Position numbers and translations under genes: made by a program
DNA from: Pseudalkalibacillus hwajinpoensis
Lineage (GTDB): Bacteria > Bacillota > Bacilli > Bacillales > Guptibacillaceae
DNA: 64,000 bases
NCBI RefSeq assembly: GCF_039851965.1
Contig: NZ_CP156674.1
Span: 3,534,001-3,598,000 of the forward strand
Direction of reading: 5' to 3'
Part shown: piece by piece, positions 51,151 to 59,321 of the stretch
How the letters are laid out: the number at the start of each line of letters is the position of its first letter
How positions within the stretch are numbered: position 1 is the first letter of the stretch
Notes under the pieces: generated by a model
Told to the model about the DNA's origin: nothing
Databases searched by the model: none
Seen by the model: the letters and a program-made list of their open reading frames with translations, nothing else

Positions 51151-51795
51151 ATGATATCCGATCATGTGGAACAATATCTGGAATCTTTGCGGCCAAAACG
51201 GGAAGGATTAATAAAAGAGATGGAATTGTATGCCATTGAGAATCATGTTCCAATTATGGAACAAACTAGCCTTGATGTGATGCTACAGATTCTCACTTTT
51301 TTGAAGCCTGAACGTATTTTGGAAATAGGAGCAGCTATTGGTTACTCAGCCATAAGGATGGCTGAGACTCTACCTGAAACTGTTATAATAACCGTAGAAC
51401 GAGATGAAATACGCTATAAAGAAGCTGTAGAAAATATCGAAAGAGCGGGATATTCTGATCGAATAACAGTATTATTTGGAGATGCTTTCGAGCTTGCAGA
51501 TGAACTGAAGCAATATGGTCCATATCAGGCACTATTTATTGATGCGGCCAAGGGACAATACCAGAGATTCTTTGACGAATTCTTTACTGTTCTAGAAGTG
51601 CAGGGAATAGTGCTTTCCGATAACATTCTGTTTCGCGGTATGGTAGCGGAAGAAGAAGTTGAAGAAAAGCGGTTTAAATCGATGGTAAAGAAGCTCCGTC
51701 GATATAATGAATTTTTAATATCACATCCAGAACTGGATACAACTATTTATCCAGTCGGAGATGGACTTGCTGTTAGTCAGCGTAGAAACTCATGA
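51151..51795 (+). CDS. trmR: tRNA 5-hydroxyuridine O-methyltransferase-like protein
   Basis: 214 residues from ATG 51151 behind AAGGAGGAG. Class I SAM fold of the caffeoyl-CoA/catechol O-methyltransferase type, with ILEIGAAIGYSAIRMAE as the SAM-binding motif, VERDEIRY, ALFIDAAKGQYQRF and SDNILFRG. The B. subtilis orthologue YrrM (TrmR) makes 5-methoxyuridine at tRNA position 34. The U32-peptidase-type hydroxylation genes yrrN and yrrO, which follow yrrM in B. subtilis, are absent here. Confidence 0.85.
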   Translation: MISDHVEQYLESLRPKREGLIKEMELYAIENHVPIMEQTSLDVMLQILTFLKPERILEIGAAIGYSAIRMAETLPETVIITVERDEIRYKEAVENIERAGYSDRITVLFGDAFELADELKQYGPYQALFIDAAKGQYQRFFDEFFTVLEVQGIVLSDNILFRGMVAEEEVEEKRFKSMVKKLRRYNEFLISHPELDTTIYPVGDGLAVSQRRNS

Positions 51796-51801
51796 TGATG
51801 G

Positions 51802-51834
51802 AAAGCCGGCGTACTTCTGTACGAGCGGTTTTTC
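51802..51834 (+). terminator. Probable terminator after trmR
   Basis: AAGCCG and CGGTTT close an interrupted stem whose inner part pairs GTAC with GTAC around TTCT, followed by TTTTT. It overlaps the region just upstream of udk, where a TATAAT occurs at 51835. Confidence 0.55.
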
Positions 51835-51855
51835 TATAATAGAAGGGGAAGGATT

Positions 51856-52491
51856 ATGGTTAATAGACCCGTAGTAATTGGTGTTGCCGGTGGTTCAGGT
51901 TCAGGCAAAACCACTGTTACAAGAGAAATATTTAAACAGTTTGCTGATCAGTCAGTGTTAGTTATTGAACAAGATTCTTACTACAAAGACCAGAGTGAGA
52001 AATCAATGCCAGAAAGACTGGGAACAAACTATGATCATCCGCTCGCTTTTGACAATGACTTATTAATTCAGCATGTGAAAGAGTTAATGTTATATAACTC
52101 AATTCAAAAACCAGTTTATGACTATACAGTTCACACAAGATCTGATAAAATTATCCCTGTCGAACCAAAAGATGTCATTATTTTGGAAGGTATCCTTATT
52201 TTAGAAGATGAACGTCTTCGTGATTTAATGGATATTAAACTTTTTGTTGATACTGATGCTGATCTTCGAATCTTGAGAAGAATGGTCCGGGATATCCGAG
52301 ACCGTGGAAGAACGCTGGATTCTGTAGTAGAACAGTACACATCAGTTGTTCGCCCGATGCATCTTCAATTCATTGAACCAACGAAACGCTACGCTGATAT
52401 TATTATCCCTGAAGGTGGCCAAAACATCGTAGCCATCGATCTTATGGTTACAAAGATTCATACAATTCTAGAAGAAAAAGCAATGCTATAA
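51856..52491 (+). CDS. udk: Uridine/cytidine kinase
   Basis: 211 residues, start behind GAAGGGGAAGG. Walker A is GVAGGSGSGKTTVTR. The substrate segments are EQDSYYKDQ, NYDHPLAFD and PVYDYTVHTRS, and the lid is RILRRMVRDIRDRGRTLDSV. It phosphorylates uridine and cytidine with GTP or ATP for pyrimidine salvage. The length matches the family, and it sits before greA as in B. subtilis. Confidence 0.96.
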   Translation: MVNRPVVIGVAGGSGSGKTTVTREIFKQFADQSVLVIEQDSYYKDQSEKSMPERLGTNYDHPLAFDNDLLIQHVKELMLYNSIQKPVYDYTVHTRSDKIIPVEPKDVIILEGILILEDERLRDLMDIKLFVDTDADLRILRRMVRDIRDRGRTLDSVVEQYTSVVRPMHLQFIEPTKRYADIIIPEGGQNIVAIDLMVTKIHTILEEKAML

Positions 52492-52498
52492 CGATAAA

Positions 52499-52523
52499 AC
52501 GAGGTATAATTACCTCTTTTTTT
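52499..52523 (+). terminator. Terminator after udk
   Basis: GAGGTA and TACCTC pair around TAAT, followed by TTTTTTT. Confidence 0.78.
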
Positions 52524-52573
52524 CATACAGTTTATTACGATTGATGCCCTTAATAGATGAAGGAGTGAAAGAA

Positions 52574-53050
52574 ATGGCAACGGATAAAAAGTATTATATG
52601 ACCCAGGATGGGAAAGAAAAACTTGAGAAAGAATTAGATCTTCTCAAAACCGAAAAACGAAAAGAAGTAGTCGAACGAATTAAAATAGCACGTAGTTTTG
52701 GTGATCTTTCTGAGAACTCTGAATATGATGCAGCGAAGGATGAGCAAGCATTTGTAGAAGCTCGTATTCAGACAGTTGAGAACATGATTCGTAACGCTGA
52801 AATCATTGAGGAGGATCATAGTTCCTCGAATGTTGTCTCAATTGGTAAGCGTGTTAAATTTGTTGAAATTCCTGATGGTGATGAAGAGGAGTATATCATC
52901 GTAGGTAGTGCAGAAGCCGATCCGTTTGAAGGTAAAATTTCTAACGATTCACCGATGGCGAGAAGCCTGCTTGGCCGTCAGATTGGTGAAAAGGTTAATG
53001 TACAAACACCGGGCGGAGAAATTCGTGTTGAGATTCTAGAAGTAAGCTAA
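52574..53050 (+). CDS. greA: Transcription elongation factor GreA
   Basis: 158 residues from ATG 52574 behind AAGGAGTGAAAG; the longer frame starts at 52541 without a ribosome binding site. The N-terminal coiled coil (about 12-75) has the tip acidic residues in GDLSENSEYDAAKDEQAF, and the C-terminal domain ends in PGGEIRVEILEVS. GreA stimulates RNA cleavage by backtracked RNA polymerase. A strong terminator follows, and immediately after it the intron remnant. Confidence 0.96.
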   Translation: MATDKKYYMTQDGKEKLEKELDLLKTEKRKEVVERIKIARSFGDLSENSEYDAAKDEQAFVEARIQTVENMIRNAEIIEEDHSSSNVVSIGKRVKFVEIPDGDEEEYIIVGSAEADPFEGKISNDSPMARSLLGRQIGEKVNVQTPGGEIRVEILEVS

Positions 53051-53064
53051 TATAAATTAACTGT

Positions 53065-53095
53065 GAAGGACAACCAGCTCTGGTTGTCCTTCTTT
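53065..53095 (+). terminator. Terminator after greA
   Basis: GAAGGACAACCA and TGGTTGTCCTTC form a perfect 12-bp stem around GCTC, followed by TTTAG. A group II intron starts 5 bp beyond, consistent with terminator-targeted insertion. Confidence 0.9.
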
Positions 53096-53099
53096 AGTT

Positions 53100-54506
53100 G
53101 TGTGCCCGGCATGTGCATACGCTATAGGGTTCAAGTCCCGAACGGCAAAGGTCATTGTAGCCGTTAGCCAAAGGCAAGGGTGTCCGAGGCGACTCGGAAT
53201 CTGAAGGAAGCCAGAGGCAAATCTCCGACCCGAGGAACACGAATCTCATACAAGGCTGTCATTTTTGGATGAGATGGCAACACACATCGAAGTCCAAATG
53301 ACCAAAGGAAATGGCAGTAAATGAGGCGGGTAAATGGAGAGGAAGTTTGTGCACTTACCCGGGGAGGTCTGACGGTCACGCCATACACCTATGGTAACTG
53401 TCTTCAAGAGAAGTCACTGAACCATCAGAAGTCAGCCGAGGTCATAGTACCGTTCCAAACTCGAGATGGTGAACTGAAATCCCAGATCTCGGAGTCCTGG
53501 AATGAGATTGAAGCCCAACTTCTGGATGGAACCTATCAACCGTCACCCGTCCGTCGTGTCGAAATCCTGAAACCGAACGGAGGCAAACGAAAGCTAGGCA
53601 TTCCAACAGCCATGGATCGCTTCATCCAACAAGCTATCAACCTTTATCTTCAACGGATCTACGATCCGTCGTTTTCCAACTCAAGCTACGGGTTCCGACC
53701 AGGCTGGGGTTATGGAGAACGGCCTAACACAGACGAACCAAGCAGGGACACCGCAAGGAAGTCCTATAAGTCCACTTCTATCAAATATCGTGTTAAATGA
53801 ACTGGATAAGGAATTGGAGTCAAGAGGTATTCGTTTCGTTCGATACGCCGACGATTGTCAGATTTACGTAGGCTCAAGAAGAGCAGCCGAACGAATCCTT
53901 TGAAATATCAGCCAGTTTATCAAGAAGAAATTAAAACTAAAAGTTAATAAGGAAAAGAGTGCGATTGACCGCCCGTGGAAACGAACGTTCCTTGGGTTTA
54001 GTTTCACGCTCCACCGAGACTCGAAAATCAGGGTCGCGAAACAATCAATCCAACGAGCAAAACAGGAACTTCGACGCTTAACATCACGAAAGTGGAGTTT
54101 AGCGATGTCCGATCGAATCAAGAAATTAAACAAATTCATTGTAGGGTGGCGAAACTATTTCCAGCTCGCTGAAACGACATCAACTTTTAGAGAATTAATG
54201 GCATGGTTGAGAAGGAGATTACGAATGATCCGGTGGAAGGAATGGAAAACACCTAAAACAAGAAGGAAAGAACTCCTTTCATTAGGTGTTACAAAAGCGA
54301 AAGCTTTTGAATGGAGCAACACAAGAAAAGGCTACTGGCGAATTGCCAGTAGCCCGATCCTCCACCGTACCTTCAATGACAAGTAGTGGCGTCAGTTAGG
54401 ATTAAAATCGTTAGAAGCACGTTAGATTTTCATGAAACCGCCGTATACGGATCCGTACGTATGGTGGTGTGAGAGGTCGGGGGTTAGTCACCCCCTCCTA
54501 CTCGAT
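53100..54506 (+). mobile_element. Degraded group II intron, probably class IIC
   Basis: The 5-prime end GTGTGCCCGGCATG and the following ATAGGGTTCAAGTCCCGAAC and AAGGGTGTCCGAGGCGAC are conserved domain I sequences of bacterial group II introns. The 3-prime end has a domain V hairpin (ACCGCCGTATACGG to GTACGTATGGTGGT, about 54436-54474) with a CGC triad. Domain VI and the terminal CCTACTCGAT end at 54506. Insertion just after an intrinsic terminator and the CGC triad both suggest class IIC. The ribozyme ends look recognisable, but the encoded protein is dead. Confidence 0.85.
53459..54386 (+). pseudogene. Broken intron-encoded reverse transcriptase/maturase
   Basis: The first part (to about 53703) encodes LLDGTYQPSPVRRVEILKPN and SNSSYGFRPG, the N-terminal RT motifs, but lacks the usual start region. 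It then jumps into GVMENGLTQTNQAGTPQGSP in another frame, so the RT segment with the first catalytic aspartate is deleted. Downstream, SPLLSNIVLNELDKEL and the YADD motif remain, then an in-frame TGA stop at 53901-53903. The same frame goes on through WKRTFLGFSF and a maturase region with NKFIVGWRNYFQ. A 5-prime truncation, an internal deletion with frameshift and a nonsense codon make it non-functional. Confidence 0.88.
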
Positions 54507-54565
54507 TTTTATTGCTAAGTTTGAAAATAATTACATCCGTCAACACTCTTACTGAGGTGAAGAGC

Positions 54566-56338
54566 ATGAGGAAGAAAAGAATAGTAGGGATAGGTATCAT
54601 TTTTCTATTTGGATTTCTAGTACTAATCGGTCGTCTTGTTCAACTACAGCTCATTGATACAGAGTCCTACTCTACTCACAACATCAACCTCATTGCATCG
54701 AGCATCGAGCAGCGGACACAGTCATATGTTCTAAATGAAGGAAGAGGTATCCTGCTCGATCGAAATGGTATACCGATGACCAGTTCTATTCCATCTCTTA
54801 TTTTGTTTCCGTTTTTAAAGGAAAGAGAGTGGCCGATTGACAAAGTAGCTTCCATTTTACAGGATTCACCTGAAGAAATAGAAAAAGCTTTTGAAGGCGA
54901 AAAGAAGCCGTTTACATATAAACAGGGACTATCAATAGAAGCAATGGAGAAGATCAATCAATTAAGTATACCTGGCGTGTATGCGGTGTTTAAAGCCGGT
55001 GAGGAGGAAGAAATAGGGTCTCACATTATTGGAAGTGTGAGACCAAACCCTCATCTTATAAAAGCAACATATCCCGAGAAATGGAATGAAGGTCTTGTTA
55101 ACAAGGATACAAAATTGGGGATATCAGGTCTTCAACGGGCTTTTGATCCTTTCCTGATTTCAGAAGGGGATACAAAACTTCTTTTTCATGCTGATCGAAT
55201 GGGAAACCCCCTCCTTGGCCTCGATGTGAAACTATTTTCGACGACAGATTCGTTTTATCCACTCCAAGTTAAGACGACGGTTGATTTAGATATTCAGAAA
55301 ATGCTAGAGCGGGCAATTGATGAGGCTGGGATAACGAACGGTGGAGCAGTCCTAGTAGATATTAAAACAAACAATTTGATTGGTATGGTAAGTCGCCCAA
55401 TGTTTGAGCGGGAAGATCCACTTGGGAATGGTGCTGTTAATCAAATGCTAAAAGGTTATTTCCCTGGCTCGGTATTTAAAACGGTCATTCTTGCTGCTGC
55501 ATATGAAAAAGGAATTTCGAACGAGCGAATGTTTGATTGTAACCAAAATTTATATCGAGAAGGGCCCGGTGATCGTCAACTAGGCAAACTGAATGTTAAG
55601 GATAGCTTTGCAGCTAGCTGTAATGCTACGTTTACGGAACTTGCGGAGGAATTAATAAAGCAAGATTCGATGATTATTGAAAAGACTGCGGAAAAACTCG
55701 GGATTTCTGAAACAGTTGGATGGAATGATTCCCTTTATCACTATGAGAATTTTAAACAATTTCCTGAAGAATCTGATCCAGTTTTCTTTAAAGATGATAA
55801 AGATAAACAAATCAAAAAAGCTGTTGATCAGACCGCTATTGGCCAATTAAATGTCAAACTGAGCCCTCTTGCTATAGCGAACATGATGGCTACGATCGGG
55901 AGGGGGGGAGAGGCGAAGCAAGTTAGAACTGTTACTGATATCTTATATCGAAATCAAACTACTTTTTTGAGTTTCAATGAAAAGAAGATCGGATCCAATC
56001 CGTTATCGTCTGACGTTGTGAAATTATTACAGGATTCATTACGAGAAGTAGTGCTTAGCGGCACGGGACGTTCGTACTTAAAGGACTTACCTGTTGCAGG
56101 GAAATCCGGCACAGCTGAGCTCGGAGAAAAAGTCCCTTATGACCATCAGTGGTTTGCAGGTTACTTTCCATTTCAGTCGCCTAAATATGCGCTCGTTGTT
56201 GTTGATTTCGAACGAAAAGATAAGCAATACAGGACCTACGAGGCATTTGCGAAAATCGTCAGAAGTTTAAATGAAAAACAGGTCAAGAACGAAATAAAAG
56301 TCAAGTCTTCTACGAATCCTCTAGAGATGATAGAATAA
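54566..56338 (+). CDS. pbpI: Class B penicillin-binding protein (PbpI-like)
   Basis: 590 residues from ATG 54566 behind GAGGTGAAGAG; the open frame upstream reaches only to the intron end. A short cytoplasmic N-terminus and one membrane anchor (about 5-27) precede the dimerisation domain with RGILLDRNG. The transpeptidase domain has SxxK as GSVFKTV (Ser about 302), SxN as ASCNATF (about 351) and KSGT (about 513). It cross-links peptidoglycan. The B. subtilis gene after greA, yrrR (pbpI, PBP4b), is its positional match. Confidence 0.9.
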   Translation: MRKKRIVGIGIIFLFGFLVLIGRLVQLQLIDTESYSTHNINLIASSIEQRTQSYVLNEGRGILLDRNGIPMTSSIPSLILFPFLKEREWPIDKVASILQDSPEEIEKAFEGEKKPFTYKQGLSIEAMEKINQLSIPGVYAVFKAGEEEEIGSHIIGSVRPNPHLIKATYPEKWNEGLVNKDTKLGISGLQRAFDPFLISEGDTKLLFHADRMGNPLLGLDVKLFSTTDSFYPLQVKTTVDLDIQKMLERAIDEAGITNGGAVLVDIKTNNLIGMVSRPMFEREDPLGNGAVNQMLKGYFPGSVFKTVILAAAYEKGISNERMFDCNQNLYREGPGDRQLGKLNVKDSFAASCNATFTELAEELIKQDSMIIEKTAEKLGISETVGWNDSLYHYENFKQFPEESDPVFFKDDKDKQIKKAVDQTAIGQLNVKLSPLAIANMMATIGRGGEAKQVRTVTDILYRNQTTFLSFNEKKIGSNPLSSDVVKLLQDSLREVVLSGTGRSYLKDLPVAGKSGTAELGEKVPYDHQWFAGYFPFQSPKYALVVVDFERKDKQYRTYEAFAKIVRSLNEKQVKNEIKVKSSTNPLEMIE

Positions 56339-56369
56339 ACACAACAGCTAAATAGAGGAGTGGATGGAC

Positions 56370-57077
56370 GTGAGATCGCGGTATGGTGCCCGTCATTCAA
56401 AGAGAAGACAAAATATTATCTTAAATAGTTTAATTGGAATTGTTATTGCAGTTATACTAGTTCTCGTTGCAAATATCGTTTTTACTGGTAATGGGCAACA
56501 AACAGCCGGTGAAGAAGAGGGAACGCAATCCGAGTCTTCTACTAATTCAGGCGATAGCAACAGCGAAGATGCTGTTACATCTGATGAAGCTGATTCAGAA
56601 GCTTCAGATGAATCAGCAGCTAATAGCGAGAACGCTGGTGAAGATAGTGCGAATGAAGACAGTAAGGACGAAGATAAAGATCAGGAAAAGGCTAAAGAAA
56701 AAGAAGAAAAAAAAGAAAATGAAGAAAAAGAGAAAGAACAAGAGAAAGAAAAAGAAAAAGAAGAATCAGAACAAGCTAGTCCTGGAGAACCGAATTTGGA
56801 AGGTCCATGGCAACCTGTTGGAACTTCACAGTCTGGTCCTCATGCATCAGATTATACACAGGGTAGCGTAGACTGGAACGAAAAGCTAAAAGCTGTTGAA
56901 TCGGTTGTTGGATTTCCACCTCAAGAAATGGTTGTCCATTGGTTAGGTGGGAATGGTGGTCCCCAGAAGTCAAAGGCTACTGTGAGCCAAAAAGGTGCTA
57001 ACGACACTAAGTACCTTGTTGAACTTGAGTGGGTAGACGGAAAAGGCTGGAAAGCAGTTAGTGCAACTGAACAATAA
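56370..57077 (+). CDS. yrrS: DUF1510 membrane-anchored protein (YrrS-like)
   Basis: 235 residues from GTG 56370, with GAGGAGTG at normal distance; ATG 56364 is only 3 nt from the core of the ribosome binding site. A basic N-terminus (RSRYGARHSKRRQ) and one membrane helix (about 17-37) are followed by a Ser/Asp/Glu-rich stretch and a Lys/Glu low-complexity run (about 100-140). A conserved C-terminal DUF1510 domain follows, with DWNEKLKAVESVVGFPPQEM and VHWLGGNGGPQ. It is presumably extracytoplasmic. It follows the PBP as in B. subtilis; the function is unknown. Confidence 0.86.
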   Translation: MRSRYGARHSKRRQNIILNSLIGIVIAVILVLVANIVFTGNGQQTAGEEEGTQSESSTNSGDSNSEDAVTSDEADSEASDESAANSENAGEDSANEDSKDEDKDQEKAKEKEEKKENEEKEKEQEKEKEKEESEQASPGEPNLEGPWQPVGTSQSGPHASDYTQGSVDWNEKLKAVESVVGFPPQEMVVHWLGGNGGPQKSKATVSQKGANDTKYLVELEWVDGKGWKAVSATEQ

Positions 57078-57080
57078 ACT

Positions 57081-57115
57081 AAGAAGGAGCACTCCATAAG
57101 GGGTGCTCCTTCTTG
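57081..57115. terminator. Bidirectional terminator, yrrS / yrzA
   Basis: AAGAAGGAGCAC and GTGCTCCTTCTT are perfect complements around a loop of about 10 nt, between convergent genes. Confidence 0.85.
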
Positions 57116-57118
57116 TGT

Positions 57119-57325
57119 TTATTTTGCTTTAAAATGCACTACTACTGAGTAATAAGGTCTACCTGTTTTCTCATGTGTTAGTGCATGATGCTGAACCGAG
57201 TGCACTTGCAGAAGGAGGGCACGATTGTTATCAATTTGCGTTTGAATCTTTTTTTCAATTTCTTCGAGTGAGAATCCTTCGAAAAATTCTACTTTATCAT
57301 CTATACGTTCGAGTGAAAAACCCAT
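57119..57325 (-). CDS. yrzA: DUF2536 protein (YrzA-like)
   Basis: 68 residues, ATG at 57325 behind AAGGGGGAAC. It carries the DUF2536 pattern: FSLERIDDKVEFFEGFSLEE, then LLLQVHSVQHHALTH and YYSVVVHFKAK. It is soluble and small, of unknown function. It is convergent with yrrS and divergent from yrrT, as in B. subtilis. Confidence 0.85.
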   Translation of the reverse strand: MGFSLERIDDKVEFFEGFSLEEIEKKIQTQIDNNRALLLQVHSVQHHALTHEKTGRPYYSVVVHFKAK

Positions 57326-57420
57326 TTTTGTTCCCCCTTATATATATATAGGTAATAGTTTACACATAAATATGGAATCAGACAAATTGATATTAAAAAA
57401 AGAATGTGATAAGTTAGAAC

Positions 57421-57456
57421 TATAATGCATATTATTCATACCTTAATAGTATGAAT
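57421..57456 (+). promoter_or_regulatory. -10 box and inverted repeat upstream of yrrT
   Basis: TATAAT at 57421-57426 is followed by ATTCATAC (57434-57441) and GTATGAAT (57449-57456), a perfect 8-bp inverted repeat with a 7-bp spacer. It overlaps the expected start of transcription, where a repressor would block. In B. subtilis the orthologous operon is repressed by CymR. I infer that this is a candidate CymR operator but cannot confirm a match to its binding motif. No good -35 is visible. Confidence 0.5.
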
Positions 57457-57474
57457 TAAAATCAGGAAAGCGAT

Positions 57475-58122
57475 GTGACAGAAATGGGAAGAGAGTTTAT
57501 TGATTTATTTGAGCGCTGGGCGGATTCATATGACACCACAGTATCCGGTGAGGATGAAGAATATCGTGATGTATTTAAAGATTACGATGGGATTCTATCT
57601 GCGGTCGCTCAAGCTTCCTCAGGCCATGTCTTGGAGTTTGGAGTTGGAACAGGTAACCTAACTGCTGTTCTATTAAAAAAAGGACTTAACGTTACCGGTA
57701 TAGAGCCATCTAAAGCAATGAGAGAGAAAGCGAAGACTCGTTTTCCGAATCTTGCTTTGCTAGACGGTGATTTTATGAACTATCCGGAACTTGAGCAGTC
57801 GGTTCAAACGATCGTGAGTACCTATGCATTTCATCACCTGACTGACCTAGAGAAAGATAAGGCCATTCACAAATATAGCCAACTGCTGGCTCAAAATGAT
57901 AAAATTGTATTTGCAGATACGGTGTTCAAAGATGAGAATGCCAGAACTCAGATGCAAGAGAAAATGAAGGCAAAAGGGTTTTACAATTTGCTTCAGGACT
58001 TACAAACGGAATATTATACAACGATTCCGGTGCTTGAGGAATTATTTCAGAAGCATGGATTTCAAGTGGCATTTCGCCAATTGAATGATTTTGTATGGCT
58101 GATGGAAGCAGTAAAAAATTGA
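57475..58122 (+). CDS. yrrT: YrrT-type SAM-dependent methyltransferase
   Basis: 215 residues from GTG 57475; the second candidate, ATG 57484, gives the usual family N-terminus MGREFIDLFERWADSYD. SAM site VLEFGVGTGNLTAVLL, then GIEPSKAMREKA, and STYAFHHLTDLEKDKAI. It is the first gene of the operon that turns S-adenosylhomocysteine into cysteine. Its substrate is unknown; it presumably generates or handles SAM-derived products there. Confidence 0.88.
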   Translation: MTEMGREFIDLFERWADSYDTTVSGEDEEYRDVFKDYDGILSAVAQASSGHVLEFGVGTGNLTAVLLKKGLNVTGIEPSKAMREKAKTRFPNLALLDGDFMNYPELEQSVQTIVSTYAFHHLTDLEKDKAIHKYSQLLAQNDKIVFADTVFKDENARTQMQEKMKAKGFYNLLQDLQTEYYTTIPVLEELFQKHGFQVAFRQLNDFVWLMEAVKN

Positions 58123-58141
58123 ACTTGTAAAGGAGTACGTC

Positions 58142-58846
58142 ATGAAGATCGGTATTATTGGAGCTATGGAAGAAGAAGTTAGAATTTTGCGGGATCGCCT
58201 TGATCATCGCGAAGAACAGGTGATTGCAGGATCGGAATTCACCACTGGAAGTATAGATGGCCAGGAGATTGTTCTCCTTAAATCCGGAATTGGTAAGGTG
58301 AATGCGGCGATAGGAACCACTTTAATGAACCAGCTGTTTAAACCAGATTATATTTTGAACACGGGCTCTGCAGGTGGATTCAATCCTGAGTTAAAAGTAG
58401 GCGATATCGTAATTTCTGCTGAGGTTCGTTACCATGATGTAGATGCTACAATCTTTGGTTACGAATACGGCCAGGTTCCACAAATGCCGGCTCTTTATGA
58501 ACCAGACAGCATGCTTGTAGAAGCTGCTGAAAGAAGTGCTGAGAAAGTGACAGAACATAAAGTGATAAAAGGAATGATCGCTACAGGAGACTCATTTATG
58601 AATGACGTTGAACGAGTGGAGTACGTTAGGTCGAAACTTGAGAACCTTGATGCTGCAGAAATGGAAGCGGGAGCGATTGCGCAGGTGTGCTATCAATTTG
58701 GTACACCATTTGTCATCATTCGCTCGTTATCTGATATTGCAGGAAAAGAATCTAACATTTCATTTGAAGAATTTCTTGATACTGCGGCAATTAATTCAGC
58801 AAACCTAATTTTAAATCTAGTGGAGGAGTTGAGAAAGAATGGCTAA
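58142..58846 (+). CDS. mtnN: 5-prime-methylthioadenosine/S-adenosylhomocysteine nucleosidase
   Basis: 234 residues, start behind AAAGGAGTACG. IGIIGAMEEEVRILRDRL is at the N-terminus, then KSGIGKVNAAIGTTLM, NTGSAGGF, TGDSFMND and the catalytic region DAAEMEAGAIAQVCYQF. It hydrolyses SAH to adenine and S-ribosylhomocysteine, the substrate of the following LuxS. Its end overlaps luxS by 8 bp. Confidence 0.96.
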   Translation: MKIGIIGAMEEEVRILRDRLDHREEQVIAGSEFTTGSIDGQEIVLLKSGIGKVNAAIGTTLMNQLFKPDYILNTGSAGGFNPELKVGDIVISAEVRYHDVDATIFGYEYGQVPQMPALYEPDSMLVEAAERSAEKVTEHKVIKGMIATGDSFMNDVERVEYVRSKLENLDAAEMEAGAIAQVCYQFGTPFVIIRSLSDIAGKESNISFEEFLDTAAINSANLILNLVEELRKNG

Positions 58847-59306
58847 AAAAATGAACGTAGAAAGTTTTAATCTTGATCATACAAAAGTGGTTGCGCCATA
58901 TGTTCGTCTTGTAGGTGTTACAAAAGGACCGAATGGTGATGAGATCTATAAGTATGATATTCGTTTTAAACAACCAAACAAGGAACACATGGAAATGGCT
59001 GGACTACATTCCATTGAACATTTGATGGCTGAAAATATCCGTAATCATATGGAAAATGTTGTAGATATTGGGCCAATGGGGTGTCAGACTGGCTTTTATC
59101 TAGCCGTTCTAAATCACTCAAACTATGATGAAATCCTGGAAGTGCTTGAGAAAACATTGCAGGATGTTTTAAAAGCTGATGAAGTTCCAGCATGCAATGA
59201 AGTCCAGTGCGGATGGGCTGCAAACCATAGCTTAGAAGGTGCAAAGGAAATCGCTGAAGATATGCTTTCACACCGCAATGAATGGAACATCGTATTCGCT
59301 GAATAG
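58839..59306 (+). CDS. luxS: S-ribosylhomocysteine lyase LuxS
   Basis: 155 residues. Metal ligands are visible in LHSIEHLMAENIRNH (His 57 and His 61) and VQCGWAANHS (Cys about 124). The catalytic cysteine is in GPMGCQTGFY. LuxS splits S-ribosylhomocysteine to homocysteine and DPD, the precursor of autoinducer 2. In B. subtilis luxS lies elsewhere on the chromosome; here it is coupled to mtnN, so homocysteine passes directly to the mccAB products. Confidence 0.97.
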   Translation: MAKKMNVESFNLDHTKVVAPYVRLVGVTKGPNGDEIYKYDIRFKQPNKEHMEMAGLHSIEHLMAENIRNHMENVVDIGPMGCQTGFYLAVLNHSNYDEILEVLEKTLQDVLKADEVPACNEVQCGWAANHSLEGAKEIAEDMLSHRNEWNIVFAE

Positions 59307-59321
59307 AGAGGATTTAGTAAG

